DNA of 64,000 nt from Ruania alkalisoli (GCF_014960965.1 NZ_CP063169.1:591581-655580); one strand, 5' to 3'; positions 46,363 through 54,993 are shown, counted from the stretch's first letter. Translations and numbers: made by a program. Notes: a model not told the origin generated them from the letters alone.

Positions 46363-47251
46363 CTGCCTCGCGAGCCCGGCGGGCGTGCTCCTGCGAACGT
46401 TCCTGGTCGTGCCAGGAGACGAGCAGGTAGAGCAGGTCGGCGGCGAAGACCTGGGTGTGCGAGGCGGTCAGCTGACCCAGATCGCGGTAGTCATCCGGTG
46501 GTGCGGTGCGGATGAGCAGGTCGGCCAGGTCCGCGAGCGGTGAACGGTCATCGCTGGTGATGGCGATGGTTGCCGCACCGGCGTCGCGGGCTACGGTCAG
46601 CATCGTGATCGTCTCGGTTGTCACGCCCGAGTTGGAGACGCCCACGGCGACGGACGAACTGCTCAAACAGGCTGCGCTCATCGCTCCCATGTGCAGGTCG
46701 GACCAGCTGCGTGCGTTGATGCCGACCTGAAACAGCCGCTCCACGAGCCCGCTGGCCACCGAACCTGATCCGCCGACGCCGTAGACGTCCACCCGCGAGC
46801 TCTCGGCGATCAGCTGCGCCGCCTCGCGGACCTGACGTAGGTCAGTGAGGTCGGCCGAGGCCTGCAGCGCTTGGACGTGAGTCGAGAGAAAGGTCTTCAG
46901 CAGCTCTTGGTCGTCCATCTCCGGGTGCACCATGGCTCCGGGCTCGCCGGCCAGGCCGTCTTGTGCGACGGAACGACCGACATCGGCCGCTGCTCCGACT
47001 CGTAGTTGGAGGTAGCCGCCATAGCCGAGAACCTTGCAGAACCGGCTCAGTGTGGGCGGTGAGACCCCAGCCCGGGCAGCCAGGCCAGAACTCGAGAGGT
47101 TGATGGGTAGCTCCGGGTTCTCCAGCAGCAGTGCTGCGAGGCTGGCCATGCCGCGCGTCAGTCGTGGTTGGGCCGCCTGGAGTCGTGCCCTCAGGCCGAA
47201 ATCGGCCGGGAACGTCGACGGTTCGTCTCCTGGATCGCGCGGATGCCCCAT
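46304..47251 (-). CDS. RpiR/MurR-family sugar-responsive regulator
   Basis: A 315-residue repressor or activator. N-terminal helix-turn-helix of RpiR type (LARLTRGMASLAALLLENP..., AARAGVSPPTLSRFCKVLGY) followed by a SIS sugar-phosphate-binding domain (VDVYGVGGSGSVA, SSSVAVGVSNSGVTTETITML). ATG 47251 is chosen; GGGAGA lies 10 nt upstream. Its probable operator is in its own promoter and also at 43470-43484, so the neighbouring surface glycosidase-like gene is a likely target. Confidence 0.9.
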   Translation of the reverse strand: MGHPRDPGDEPSTFPADFGLRARLQAAQPRLTRGMASLAALLLENPELPINLSSSGLAARAGVSPPTLSRFCKVLGYGGYLQLRVGAAADVGRSVAQDGLAGEPGAMVHPEMDDQELLKTFLSTHVQALQASADLTDLRQVREAAQLIAESSRVDVYGVGGSGSVASGLVERLFQVGINARSWSDLHMGAMSAACLSSSSVAVGVSNSGVTTETITMLTVARDAGAATIAITSDDRSPLADLADLLIRTAPPDDYRDLGQLTASHTQVFAADLLYLLVSWHDQERSQEHARRAREAVTRLGGKPAPGGPAARHRP

Positions 47252-47315
47252 TCGCACTATTCTCCCTGTCCTGAAAGTGATTTTCAAGACGGGATGGCGT
47301 GCGTACGCTGAGGTC
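47252..47315. promoter_or_regulatory. Divergent promoter of rpiR-like and ligD-like genes with operator
   Basis: TGAAAGTGATTTTCA (47272-47286) is a 15-bp TGAAA-N5-TTTCA palindrome, extended to GTC...GAC with one mismatch. On the minus strand TTGAAA inside it, 17 bp and GAGAAT make the regulator's promoter; on the plus strand it covers the -35 region of the TACGCT box (47304-47309) used by the downstream ATG 47316. Confidence 0.65.
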
Positions 47316-48242
47316 ATGGCCGATGACGCCGCCGAACTCACTGTCGGAGATCGCACGATCCGCATCTCCCACCCGGACCGGGTCATGTTCCCCGCCCGCG
47401 GGGAGACCAAACTCGACCTTGCCCACTACTACCTCGCCGTCGGTGACGGCATCACCCGGGCGCTGCGCGAACGGCCATGCATGCTGCACCGGTTCCCCAC
47501 CGGGGTGAGCGGCGAGAAGGTGCACCAGAAGCGCCTGCCGCGAGGGGCGCCGTCGTGGGTGGAGACGGTGCAGGTGTATTTCCCCCGGTACAAACGTACG
47601 GCGGACGAGTTGTGCGTGACCGAACCTGCCAGCGTGATCTGGGCGGTGCAGATGGGCACCGTGGAGTTCCACCCCTGGAACTCCCGCCGCGAGCATGTGG
47701 AAGAACCCGATGAGTGGCGCATCGATCTCGATCCGATGCCGGACTGCCCGTTCGACCGGGTGCGCCGGGTCGCTCACGTCGCCCACGAGATCCTCGACGA
47801 GCTCGGCATCACCGGCTACCCCAAGACGTCCGGCGGATCCGGCCTGCACATCTACGTACGGATCGAGCCCCGGTGGGGCTTCGATGAGGTCAGGACGGCG
47901 GCTCTCGCCTTCGCGCGCGAGGTCGCCCGGCGTGCTCCCGACGACGTCACGACCGAGTGGTGGCGCAAGGACAGGGACCCGGCGTCCGTCTTCGTGGACT
48001 ACAACCAGAACGCACGTGACCACACGATGGCCGCCGCCTATTCGGTACGCGGCAACCCCGAAGCCACCGTGTCCACTCCGATCGCCTGGGACGAGATCGC
48101 CGAGGTCGACCCCCGAGAGCTGACCCTCGCCACCGTGCCGGACCGGTTCGCCCGCCTCGGGGACCTGCATGCCCGCATCGACGAGGTCGCCCACACGATC
48201 GAACCGTTGCTGGAGTGGGCCGAGCGCGACGAGAAGTCCTGA
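47316..48242 (+). CDS. LigD-type DNA polymerase/primase domain protein (stand-alone)
   Basis: A 308-residue archaeo-eukaryotic-primase-like polymerase, as found in the end-joining ligase LigD, here without ligase or nuclease domains. Motifs: WIDLDP-type catalytic RIDLDP (137-140), TSGGSGLHIYV (172-178 SGGSGLH) and VFVDYNQNARDHTMAAAYS. Probably fills gaps during Ku-dependent end joining; no ku or ligase gene is adjacent. TACGCT ends 6 nt before the ATG (leaderless). Confidence 0.9.
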   Translation: MADDAAELTVGDRTIRISHPDRVMFPARGETKLDLAHYYLAVGDGITRALRERPCMLHRFPTGVSGEKVHQKRLPRGAPSWVETVQVYFPRYKRTADELCVTEPASVIWAVQMGTVEFHPWNSRREHVEEPDEWRIDLDPMPDCPFDRVRRVAHVAHEILDELGITGYPKTSGGSGLHIYVRIEPRWGFDEVRTAALAFAREVARRAPDDVTTEWWRKDRDPASVFVDYNQNARDHTMAAAYSVRGNPEATVSTPIAWDEIAEVDPRELTLATVPDRFARLGDLHARIDEVAHTIEPLLEWAERDEKS

Positions 48243-48267
48243 CACACGCCCGTCATCTTCGCCCGGT

Positions 48268-48310
48268 TACTGTGGCGATCATGTTCGTTCACTCCCAGGC
48301 GGTCGCGTGA
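48268..48310 (+). promoter_or_regulatory. Leaderless nine-codon upstream ORF coupled to the transporter gene
   Basis: TACTGT (48268-48273), 7 nt, then ATG 48281 opens MFVHSQAVA-stop. Its TGA (48308-48310) overlaps the GTG start (48307) of the transporter as GTGA. The transporter has no evident ribosome site of its own, so translation may be handed over from the leader. Confidence 0.5.
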
Positions 48311-49269
48311 AGCGGCTCCGCGGACTCTGGTCGGCGATCGACCCCTTCGTGCTCCTCATCCTGACCGCGCTCGTGCTGGGCTTGGTGCTGCCCTTGTCGG
48401 GGCCCGTGCTCGATGGCGTCACGACCGTGGGCGATGTGGCGATCTTCGTGTTGTTCTTGGTGTACGGCATGCGCTTGCGCACCACCGAGGTGCTCGGGGG
48501 CCTGCGGAACTGGCGGCTGCAGGGCGGCATCCTCGCTTCCACGTACCTGCTCTTCCCGGCACTGGGGGTGCTGATCGGCTGGGCCACCGAGCCGCTGGTG
48601 GGGGCTGCCTTCGCCGCCGGTCTGCTGTACCTGAGCCTGCTGCCCTCCACGGTGCAGTCTTCGGTCGCCTTCGTCTCCGTCGCGCGCGGGAACGTGGCCG
48701 GGGCGATCTGCGCGGCGACGGTCTCTAATGTCGTCGGGATGGTGCTCACCCCGCTGCTGGTGCTGTGGCTGATGGGCGCCTCTGGGGCGACCGGCTGGGG
48801 TGGTCTGCAGTCAGTGCTGCTGCAGTTGCTGCTGCCGTTCGTGATCGGCCAGCTGCTGCAGCCGTTCGTGGGGGAGTGGGTGCGGGCGCACGCCCACCTG
48901 ACCAAGGTGCTCGACCGGGGCACTGTGGTGCTGCTGGTGTTCGGAGCCGTCGCCCATGCCACGGCCGACGGCGTCTGGGGCCAGGTCACGCCCCTCACCC
49001 TGGTGGTGCTGCTCGCCGTCAGCGCCTTCCTCCTGACGGCGGTGCTCGCCGCGACCTGGTGGGGCGGTCAGGGCCTCGGGTTGGATGTCGAGGACCGCAT
49101 CGCGCTGCTCATGTGCGGGTCGAAGAAGTCTCTGGCCACCGGGTTGCCGATGGCGCTGGTGCTGTTCCCTGCCGCGACGGCCGCAACGATCGCGGTGCCG
49201 GTGATCATCTTCCACCAGCTGCAGCTCGTGGTGTGCGCGGCACTAGCCCGGCGGTTTGCTGCCCGCTGA
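48307..49269 (+). CDS. Bile acid:sodium symporter-like (SBF/SLC10A7 branch) membrane transporter
   Basis: 320 residues with about ten transmembrane helices. Opens VKRLRGLWSAIDPFVLLILTALVLG and contains LLPSTVQSSVAFVSVARGN and CGSKKSLATGLPMA, signatures of the SBF-like (SLC10A7-type) branch. GTG 48307 is the start that gives the conserved N-terminus. In bacteria substrates are organic acids and are unknown here. Confidence 0.88.
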   Translation: MKRLRGLWSAIDPFVLLILTALVLGLVLPLSGPVLDGVTTVGDVAIFVLFLVYGMRLRTTEVLGGLRNWRLQGGILASTYLLFPALGVLIGWATEPLVGAAFAAGLLYLSLLPSTVQSSVAFVSVARGNVAGAICAATVSNVVGMVLTPLLVLWLMGASGATGWGGLQSVLLQLLLPFVIGQLLQPFVGEWVRAHAHLTKVLDRGTVVLLVFGAVAHATADGVWGQVTPLTLVVLLAVSAFLLTAVLAATWWGGQGLGLDVEDRIALLMCGSKKSLATGLPMALVLFPAATAATIAVPVIIFHQLQLVVCAALARRFAAR

Positions 49270-49288
49270 CCGGGCGGACGCGGGCAGG

Positions 49289-50596
49289 TCAGGTGAGTAC
49301 GGTCCGCACCACCCGGCCGGAGGCGAGTACACCGAGCAGCACCAGGGTGCATGCCCCGGCGACGCTCAGCGCGAACTGGATGAGCACCGGTGCGGCGGTG
49401 ACGAAGGCGAAACCGAGTGCCGGGACCATGAACAGCAGCGCGGAGGCGGTGGCCAGTCCCACGGCAACCGCCAGTGGCACGAGAGTCTCCTGCAGGCGGG
49501 CGGCGTCGAGCACGCGCCGATCCGTGCCCGCCAGTCGCAGCGCCCGGTACTCCCCGGCCTGGTCGATCACCCGGCCCGCCTGCATCACCCCGGTTGAGAC
49601 GGCCGCGACCACGCCCGCGATCGCGAGCGTCAGGAAGCCCCCGGTCGACATGTCGCGGGCCATCTGGTCGCCCTGATCGCCACTGAACATCGCGATGGCG
49701 GCCGTCATTCCAGCGATGAACGTCGCCAGCGCGACGCCCCCGACGCTGCGCCACGCTGTGCGCGGGGAGTCGATGATGCGCCGAGCCGCGATCAACGTGG
49801 CGGGCGTGCGGGCCCGCCATGCAGCGAATCGGCCGATCAGACCCATGACCCACGGCCCGAGTGCGTTCATCATCGCGAACCCGCCGACAACAAGGACCAC
49901 CAGCACACCGAGACCCGCCTGGCCGCTGTTCAGGAGAACGGCGAACGCACCGCCGAACGCGACCATGGGGAGCACGCGTGACCAGTGCAGCGGACTGGGC
50001 GACGTCCGTGCGGCCACGCCGAGCGGTGTGATCGCGACCTTCCGCAGGCTCCCGCCCGCAGAGAACAGCGCCACCAGAGTCACCACAGCGACGATCGCCA
50101 CATAGACCCACCACGGGGCGACGAGCTCGCCGTAGCTGAACGGCACGCCTTGGAACGAGATCTGCAGCACCAGCGGGATCAGCGCGAATGTCCCGGCGGT
50201 TCCGAGGAGAGCTCCGGTCAGCGCCTGGCCCGTCGCATCGAGGATCGTCAACAGGGATACCTGCCCGGTGGTGGCGCCCGCGAGACGCAGGGCGGCCAAT
50301 CGTTCGTCCCGCCGTGCGACGGCGAGCCGGGCCGCGGCGCCACCGAGTGTGATCAGCGGGACCATCAGCAGCGCCGAGGCGGTCCCGGCCAGCGTGATGT
50401 AGAAGCCGGCCTCGTCCGCTGCCCCCGGTGCCTGCCCACGTTCGACGAATGCCAGGAGGCCCCCGAGCACGACTCCGGTGACTGCCGTCGTGACAGCGAA
50501 CGCCAGCACGGCCAGTGCCGTGGTGAGGCGCTGCGGATCGCCGCTCCCGGCGGTGCGCCGGCGTAGCAGCAACCACAGGTCGACTGCCGCCTTCAT
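49289..50596 (-). CDS. FtsX-like ABC transporter permease
   Basis: 435 residues with FtsX/MacB-type architecture: an N-terminal helix (LTTALAVLAFAVTTAVTG), two sets of helices and the FtsX signature regions (RLAVARRDERLAALRLAGATTGQV; EYRALRLAGTDRRVLDAARLQE). ATG 50596 overlaps the stop of the ATPase gene as ATGA, so the two are co-translated. Likely exports a peptide or lipid, or provides antibiotic resistance; no sensor kinase is adjacent. Confidence 0.88.
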   Translation of the reverse strand: MKAAVDLWLLLRRRTAGSGDPQRLTTALAVLAFAVTTAVTGVVLGGLLAFVERGQAPGAADEAGFYITLAGTASALLMVPLITLGGAAARLAVARRDERLAALRLAGATTGQVSLLTILDATGQALTGALLGTAGTFALIPLVLQISFQGVPFSYGELVAPWWVYVAIVAVVTLVALFSAGGSLRKVAITPLGVAARTSPSPLHWSRVLPMVAFGGAFAVLLNSGQAGLGVLVVLVVGGFAMMNALGPWVMGLIGRFAAWRARTPATLIAARRIIDSPRTAWRSVGGVALATFIAGMTAAIAMFSGDQGDQMARDMSTGGFLTLAIAGVVAAVSTGVMQAGRVIDQAGEYRALRLAGTDRRVLDAARLQETLVPLAVAVGLATASALLFMVPALGFAFVTAAPVLIQFALSVAGACTLVLLGVLASGRVVRTVLT

Positions 50597-51321
50597 CGGG
50601 TGGCCCGGACGTCGTCGGGGGATGACGCTTCGCGCCGGTGCTCGGCCACGATCCGACCGTCCTGCATCTGAACGGTGCGCTCGCACCAGCGGGCCACCTG
50701 CGGATCATGGGTGACGATCACCAGCGCCGCCCCGGTGGCGCGGGTGGCGTCGGTGAGCACTCGCAGCACCTCGGCTCCGGTCTGCTGGTCGAGTGCGCCG
50801 GTGGGTTCGTCGGCGAACACCACACCCGGCGAGCCCACCAACGCGCGCGCGATCGCGACGCGTTGGGCCTGGCCGCCCGAGAGTTCGCCCGGGCGTCGGT
50901 TCGCCATTCCGGCGAGGCCAAGGAACTCCAGCCAGCGCTGTGCGGTCTGGACCGCAGAAGCGCGTGGGACGCCGCCGAGCATCAGCGGCAGGGCCGCGTT
51001 CTCCTCGGCCGGGAGCTCCGGAAGCAGCTGCCCGGATTGGAAGACGAACCCGAAGTCGGTGCGGCGCAGGGCGGTGCGGGCGGCGTCGGAGAGCGAGGCC
51101 AGGTTCTGGCCCGCCCAGAGCACCTCGCCCTGGGTCGGCGTGAGCACACCGGCGAGGCAGTGCAGGAGCGTCGTCTTGCCGGAGCCGGAGGGGCCCATGA
51201 CGGCGACCGACTCACCTGGGGCGATGGTCAGGTCGACGCCGGCGAGCGCCGTGGTGGTGACGCCGTCGGTGCCGTAGGTCTTCACCAGATGGTGGGCGGT
51301 GAGAGGGGTGCGTGTGGTCAT
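50593..51321 (-). CDS. ABC transporter ATPase (LolD/MacB type)
   Basis: 242 residues: Walker A GPSGSGKT (43-50), Q-loop FVFQSGQLLPEL, signature LSGGQAQRVAIARAL (from 147), Walker B VVFADEPTGALD (167-178) and H-loop IVTHD. First gene of a two-gene operon with the FtsX-like permease. Confidence 0.95.
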   Translation of the reverse strand: MTTRTPLTAHHLVKTYGTDGVTTTALAGVDLTIAPGESVAVMGPSGSGKTTLLHCLAGVLTPTQGEVLWAGQNLASLSDAARTALRRTDFGFVFQSGQLLPELPAEENAALPLMLGGVPRASAVQTAQRWLEFLGLAGMANRRPGELSGGQAQRVAIARALVGSPGVVFADEPTGALDQQTGAEVLRVLTDATRATGAALVIVTHDPQVARWCERTVQMQDGRIVAEHRREASSPDDVRATR

Positions 51322-51522
51322 GTCCTCACTCTGGCGCCGGTCTCACGGTGGCGGTATCGGCCCCTGGGATCGAGGTTCATCGTGGGGATCCACCCCTGGT
51401 CTGGTGCGATCTGCGACCCTGGGCGGAGGCGAGTGCGGTGGTGCAGTGTGATCGGTCCGACAACGGCTGGATTGGTCAGCGGCGCCCGGGACCGGTAGAG
51501 TGGCACGCGGCCTTGAGCCATG

Positions 51523-51596
51523 AGCGCCCGTAGCTTAATGGATAGAGCATCTGACTACGGATCAGAAGGTTGGGGGTTCGAGTCCCTCCGGGCGCG
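51523..51596 (+). tRNA. tRNA-Arg (anticodon ACG)
   Basis: Acceptor GCGCCCG (51523-51529) pairs with CGGGCGC (51589-51595), discriminator G. Anticodon arm TCTGA-CTACGGA-TCAGA gives ACG at 51557-51559. T-arm GGGTTCGAGTCCC. CCA is not encoded. Confidence 0.96.
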
Positions 51597-51615
51597 CTCG
51601 TTGAGACAGCGACAC

Positions 51616-51650
51616 AGAAGGGCCGGAATCATTGAGATTCCGGCCCTTCT
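51616..51650 (+). terminator. Terminator after tRNA-Arg
   Basis: Perfect 15-bp stem AGAAGGGCCGGAATC / GATTCCGGCCCTTCT with a 5-nt loop ATTGA. Confidence 0.85.
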
Positions 51651-51840
51651 GCGTTGTTGGGTGATCCTGCATCGCTGTACTCCGGCCCCGGGGTGGTTCG
51701 GATGGTGAGGAGCCATCTCCGTCGCCTGTGATGCAGATCACAGGCGATCTCGCGTGAGCATTCCTGCGCTGATGTGTCGTAGATGGTGAGCGTAGTCGTT
51801 GCGGTCTCTCCCCCGGGCCTGCACGTGCGTGCGCTCCAAA

Positions 51841-51870
51841 CCCGGGCGGGCCGTTCGCGGCCCGCCCGGG
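51841..51870 (-). terminator. Terminator of the small membrane protein gene
   Basis: CCCGGGCGGGCC / GGCCCGCCCGGG, 12-bp perfect stem with a 6-nt loop, followed on the minus strand by TTTGG. The 290 bp between tRNA-Arg and this gene hold otherwise nothing recognisable. Confidence 0.75.
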
Positions 51871-51887
51871 GCCATTTCTGGCCTCAA

Positions 51888-52367
51888 TCACTGAGGGGTG
51901 GCGAGGGTGTTCACTCCGAGCGCGGCGAGCGTGCCGAAGGCGACTCCCCAGATTGCGATCGAGGCGATCTGCCAGCCGATCACGGCATTGCGAGATGCGC
52001 CGAAGGAGACCATCGCCATCGACGTGATCTGGCTGGGCAAGACGGTCTGGCCCAGCAGGCTCACGCCAGGGACGCCGAACCTGTCGAACATCCGCTTGAG
52101 CCGCTCACGCCGCGGGCTGTGCTCCGGCTGCCGGTTCTTTGTCGCGGCGTTGCGCACGCGGGAGGCGCCGAGTACGAGGATCACCATCGAGGCGACGTTC
52201 CCCACGATCGCCGCAGGGATCGCGACGAACGGGCTGAGTCCGGCGAGCACGCCGATGACGGAGCCGAAGTAGGACTCCACGAACGGGATCGCGCTCGCGA
52301 GGACTACTCCCAGCCACTGGATCACCGGGGGAAGTCCTTCGGTGAACTCACGCAACGACTCGATCAT
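51888..52367 (-). CDS. Small membrane protein, annotated in relatives as small multidrug efflux protein
   Basis: 159 residues, four hydrophobic segments: LGVVLASAIPFVESYFGSVIG, AIPAAIVGNVASMVILVLG, PGVSLLGQTVLPSQITSMAM and IGWQIASIAIWGVAFGTLAALG, with a polar basic loop between helices 2 and 3. ATG 52367 is chosen because AAGGAG lies 7 nt upstream. The FVESYFGSVIG and GNVASM segments are conserved in actinobacterial proteins with the efflux label, for which I know of no strong biochemical support. Confidence 0.7.
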   Translation of the reverse strand: MIESLREFTEGLPPVIQWLGVVLASAIPFVESYFGSVIGVLAGLSPFVAIPAAIVGNVASMVILVLGASRVRNAATKNRQPEHSPRRERLKRMFDRFGVPGVSLLGQTVLPSQITSMAMVSFGASRNAVIGWQIASIAIWGVAFGTLAALGVNTLATPQ

Positions 52368-52584
52368 GATGGTGCTCCTTCTGGGCAATTGGCCGGGCGA
52401 TTCCGGCCGGCAACGGGTACTAGACCAGGTTCCCGCCGTCGCTGTGCTGGAGGTAGTGCGCCGCCGCACGAGATCGCAGCCGCACTGTCACCTCCCGTCC
52501 ATGACACCCGTCATGTTTGTCGTGTGAGGCGTATCACAGCAGGTTTCGCGTCATGGATCGCTGCTTGCCGGGTCATGAGCAGAT

Positions 52585-53010
52585 ATGAGGGGTGAGCACT
52601 GGGTGAGTGAGGTAGACCAGGTTCCTGGCCTGGTGACATGGCTGCTGTCTCCCGAGCGGCAGGCTGCTGCCGTTCTGGTCAGCATGGCGCGTTCGACCGC
52701 CACGCCGCTGGTCCAGGTGGGCCGGTTGATGTCCGAGCTCGACGGTGTGGCCGAGGTGGTGGTGATCGCCTCGCACGAGGCGGGGGGTGTGCTGCGAGCG
52801 CAGTTTGGGCCCGCGCGCCATCTGTACGGCGGCGCGGCCCGGGTCATTCCCTCACGGAGGTATATCGGGCTGCTTCCGAGGTTGCACCTTCCCTTCGGGT
52901 CTGCTGATAGTGCACGCGTGACTGACGCGATCGTCGCTGACGTGCGCCGACTTCGCGGTGGGGCGGCGGGGATGGTGGCGGCACCAGGGTCGGCCCCGTC
53001 GGGCGGATGA
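52585..53010 (+). CDS. Hypothetical protein
   Basis: 141 residues from ATG 52585; GTG 52603 is an alternative. Soluble, mixed alpha/beta, with VSMARSTATPLVQVGRLMSE, VAEVVVIASHEAGG and HLYGGAARVIPS. The 'evaluate target, then YGGAARV' arrangement resembles the N-terminal part of larger actinobacterial proteins of unknown role, so this could be a truncated relative. No pathway can be named. It has no obvious terminator before the next operon. Confidence 0.55.
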   Translation: MRGEHWVSEVDQVPGLVTWLLSPERQAAAVLVSMARSTATPLVQVGRLMSELDGVAEVVVIASHEAGGVLRAQFGPARHLYGGAARVIPSRRYIGLLPRLHLPFGSADSARVTDAIVADVRRLRGGAAGMVAAPGSAPSGG

Positions 53011-53075
53011 GAGCTCAAGGGCTCCCGGTCCCAGGCTCCTGATGGGGGTTGTCGCGCCGCGTGCGACGTAGAAGT

Positions 53076-53087
53076 CGAAACGTTTCG
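53076..53087. promoter_or_regulatory. LacI-type operator CGAAACGTTTCG upstream of the sugar operon
   Basis: Perfect 12-bp palindrome with the central CG and AAACGTTT core typical of LacI/GalR-family operators, 72 bp before the isomerase ATG. No LacI-family gene is in the window. Confidence 0.6.
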
Positions 53088-53158
53088 TTTTTTCGGCCAT
53101 TCCTAGTAACGTGACGGCTGCACCTGTATCGAGCTGACTCATCGAGGAGAGCCCCCAC

Positions 53159-53896
53159 ATGACCGGAGCACCGATCTCCGTCCAGCTGTACTCCGTCCGC
53201 GAAGCCATGAAGGTTGACATGTCCGCCGCGCTGCGACGGATCGCCGACATCGGCTTCACCGAAGCCGAGGCATTCGGCTTCGCTGATCGGGTGGAGGAAT
53301 TCCAGAAGGCCAAGGACGAGTCAGGGTTGAGCCTGACGTCCGGGCACGCCAAGCTCGTCACGGCCGACGATCCCGCCGCCATTCTCGGGGCTGCCCGCAC
53401 CCTGGGGATGTCCACTCTCATCGACCCGGCCATCCCGGCCGAGCAGTGGGAGACCCGCGAGTCCGTGGAGGGCTTGGCTGCTCGTCTCAACGAGCTCGCC
53501 GTGCAGGGAGCGGACCAGGGCTTGAGGATCGGGTACCACAACCACTGGTGGGAGGTTGCTGAGATCGAGGGCACTCCGGCGCTGGAGATCTTCGCCGCTG
53601 CGCTCGATGAGCGGGTCATCCTCGAAGTTGATACTTACTGGGCCGAGGTAGGCGGCGTCTCCGCCGCCGCGCTGCTGGAGCGGCTCGGGTCGCAGGTCAC
53701 GCACATTCACGTCAAGGACGGCCCGCTCACGCGTGACAACAAGGCACAGCTGCCTGCCGGTGCTGGCCAGGCCCCGGTCGAGGCGATCCTGGCCGCAGCC
53801 CCGAACGCCGTCCGCGTGGTGGAGTTCGACGACTATGACGGCGACGTCTTCGAGGGCATCGCTGCCAGCTTCGCCTACCTCAAGGACCGCGCCTGA
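53159..53896 (+). CDS. Sugar phosphate isomerase/epimerase (AP-endonuclease-2-like TIM barrel)
   Basis: 245-residue TIM barrel of the xylose-isomerase-like superfamily. Metal ligands appear in GHAKL, GYHNHWWE, LEVDTYWAEVGG and HIHVKDGP, with VEFDDYDG near the C-terminus. ATG 53159 follows GAGGAGAG. Forms TGATG-type overlap with the dehydrogenase gene, so the pair probably works on one sugar or inositol derivative (oxidation, then isomerisation). Substrate unknown. Confidence 0.88.
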   Translation: MTGAPISVQLYSVREAMKVDMSAALRRIADIGFTEAEAFGFADRVEEFQKAKDESGLSLTSGHAKLVTADDPAAILGAARTLGMSTLIDPAIPAEQWETRESVEGLAARLNELAVQGADQGLRIGYHNHWWEVAEIEGTPALEIFAAALDERVILEVDTYWAEVGGVSAAALLERLGSQVTHIHVKDGPLTRDNKAQLPAGAGQAPVEAILAAAPNAVRVVEFDDYDGDVFEGIAASFAYLKDRA

Positions 53897-54993
53897 TGCC
53901 CGGCCGTGTGGGAGTCGGCGTCATCGGCGCCGGCGTGATCAGCACCCAGTACCTGACGAACCTGACGACCTTTCCTGACCTCGAGGTGCTCTTCATCGCC
54001 GACCTCGACGTCGAGCGCGCCCAGGCCAAGGCGGAGGAGTTCGGTGTGCCGGGCCATGGCACGGTGGCCGACCTGCTGGCCGTGGACGAGGTCGAGATCG
54101 TCGTGAACCTGACCATCCCGGCGGTGCATGCCGAGGTGGGTCAGCAGATCATCGCCGCTGGTAAGCACCAGTGGAGCGAGAAGCCGTTGGCGTTGGACCG
54201 GGCTTCGGGCCGTCAGCTGCTGGAATCGGCCGAGGCTGCTGGCCTGCGGGTCGCGTGCGCGCCTGACACGGTTCTCGGCTCGGGTCTGCAGACCACGATC
54301 CGGGAGTTGCGGGCCGGGCGGATCGGCACTGCGCTGAATGCTCTGGTTCTGTTCCAGACGCCTGGGCCGCATTCCTGGCACCCGAGCCCGGAGTTCCTCT
54401 TCGATGTCGGTGGCGGGCCGCTGTTCGATATCGGTCCGTATTACCTGACGGCGCTGGTTCACCTACTCGGTCCGGTCGCCTCGGTCAGTGCGACCGCCTC
54501 GACGGCGCAGGCCACCCGGGTGATCGGAGCCGGCCCGAAGGCGGGCACCGAGTTCCCGGTGAACGTGCCCACCCACCACGGCGCGCTCATCCAGTTCGAG
54601 TCCGGTGCCGCGGCCCAGGCGGTGTTCAGCTTCGAGTCCGAGATCAAGCGGACGTTGCTGGAGGTCACGGGTTCAGCCGGTTCGGTCGTGGTGCCCGACC
54701 CCAACAAGTTCGAAGGCGCCACCACGCTCTGGGCGCCCGGGGTCGGCGAGGCCGAGGAGATTCCCTCCGCGGGGGTGACCACCACGCGCGGCACTGGCGT
54801 GGTCGAGCTCGCACGTGCGATCCGCGCCGGTGAGGCTGAGCGCGCATCCGGCGAGATCGCTTTCCACGTGCTCGACGTGATGATCTCCATCGACGAGGCG
54901 GCGGCCTCCGGCACCGCGGTCGAGGTGGGCAGCACAGTCACCGTCCCGGACGCACTCCCGGCCGAGTGGGACCCCACCGCCGCCACCCTCTGA
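53896..54993 (+). CDS. Gfo/Idh/MocA-family oxidoreductase
   Basis: 365-residue NAD(P)-dependent sugar dehydrogenase. Rossmann motif VGVIGAGVISTQYL at the N-terminus, EKPLAL (catalytic Lys, here in WSEKPLALD) and DIGPYYLTAL in the C-terminal domain. Overlaps the isomerase gene by one base. Together with the LacI-type operator it forms a sugar catabolism unit; the transporter is not adjacent unless the SLC1-like gene downstream belongs to it. Confidence 0.92.
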   Translation: MPGRVGVGVIGAGVISTQYLTNLTTFPDLEVLFIADLDVERAQAKAEEFGVPGHGTVADLLAVDEVEIVVNLTIPAVHAEVGQQIIAAGKHQWSEKPLALDRASGRQLLESAEAAGLRVACAPDTVLGSGLQTTIRELRAGRIGTALNALVLFQTPGPHSWHPSPEFLFDVGGGPLFDIGPYYLTALVHLLGPVASVSATASTAQATRVIGAGPKAGTEFPVNVPTHHGALIQFESGAAAQAVFSFESEIKRTLLEVTGSAGSVVVPDPNKFEGATTLWAPGVGEAEEIPSAGVTTTRGTGVVELARAIRAGEAERASGEIAFHVLDVMISIDEAAASGTAVEVGSTVTVPDALPAEWDPTAATL

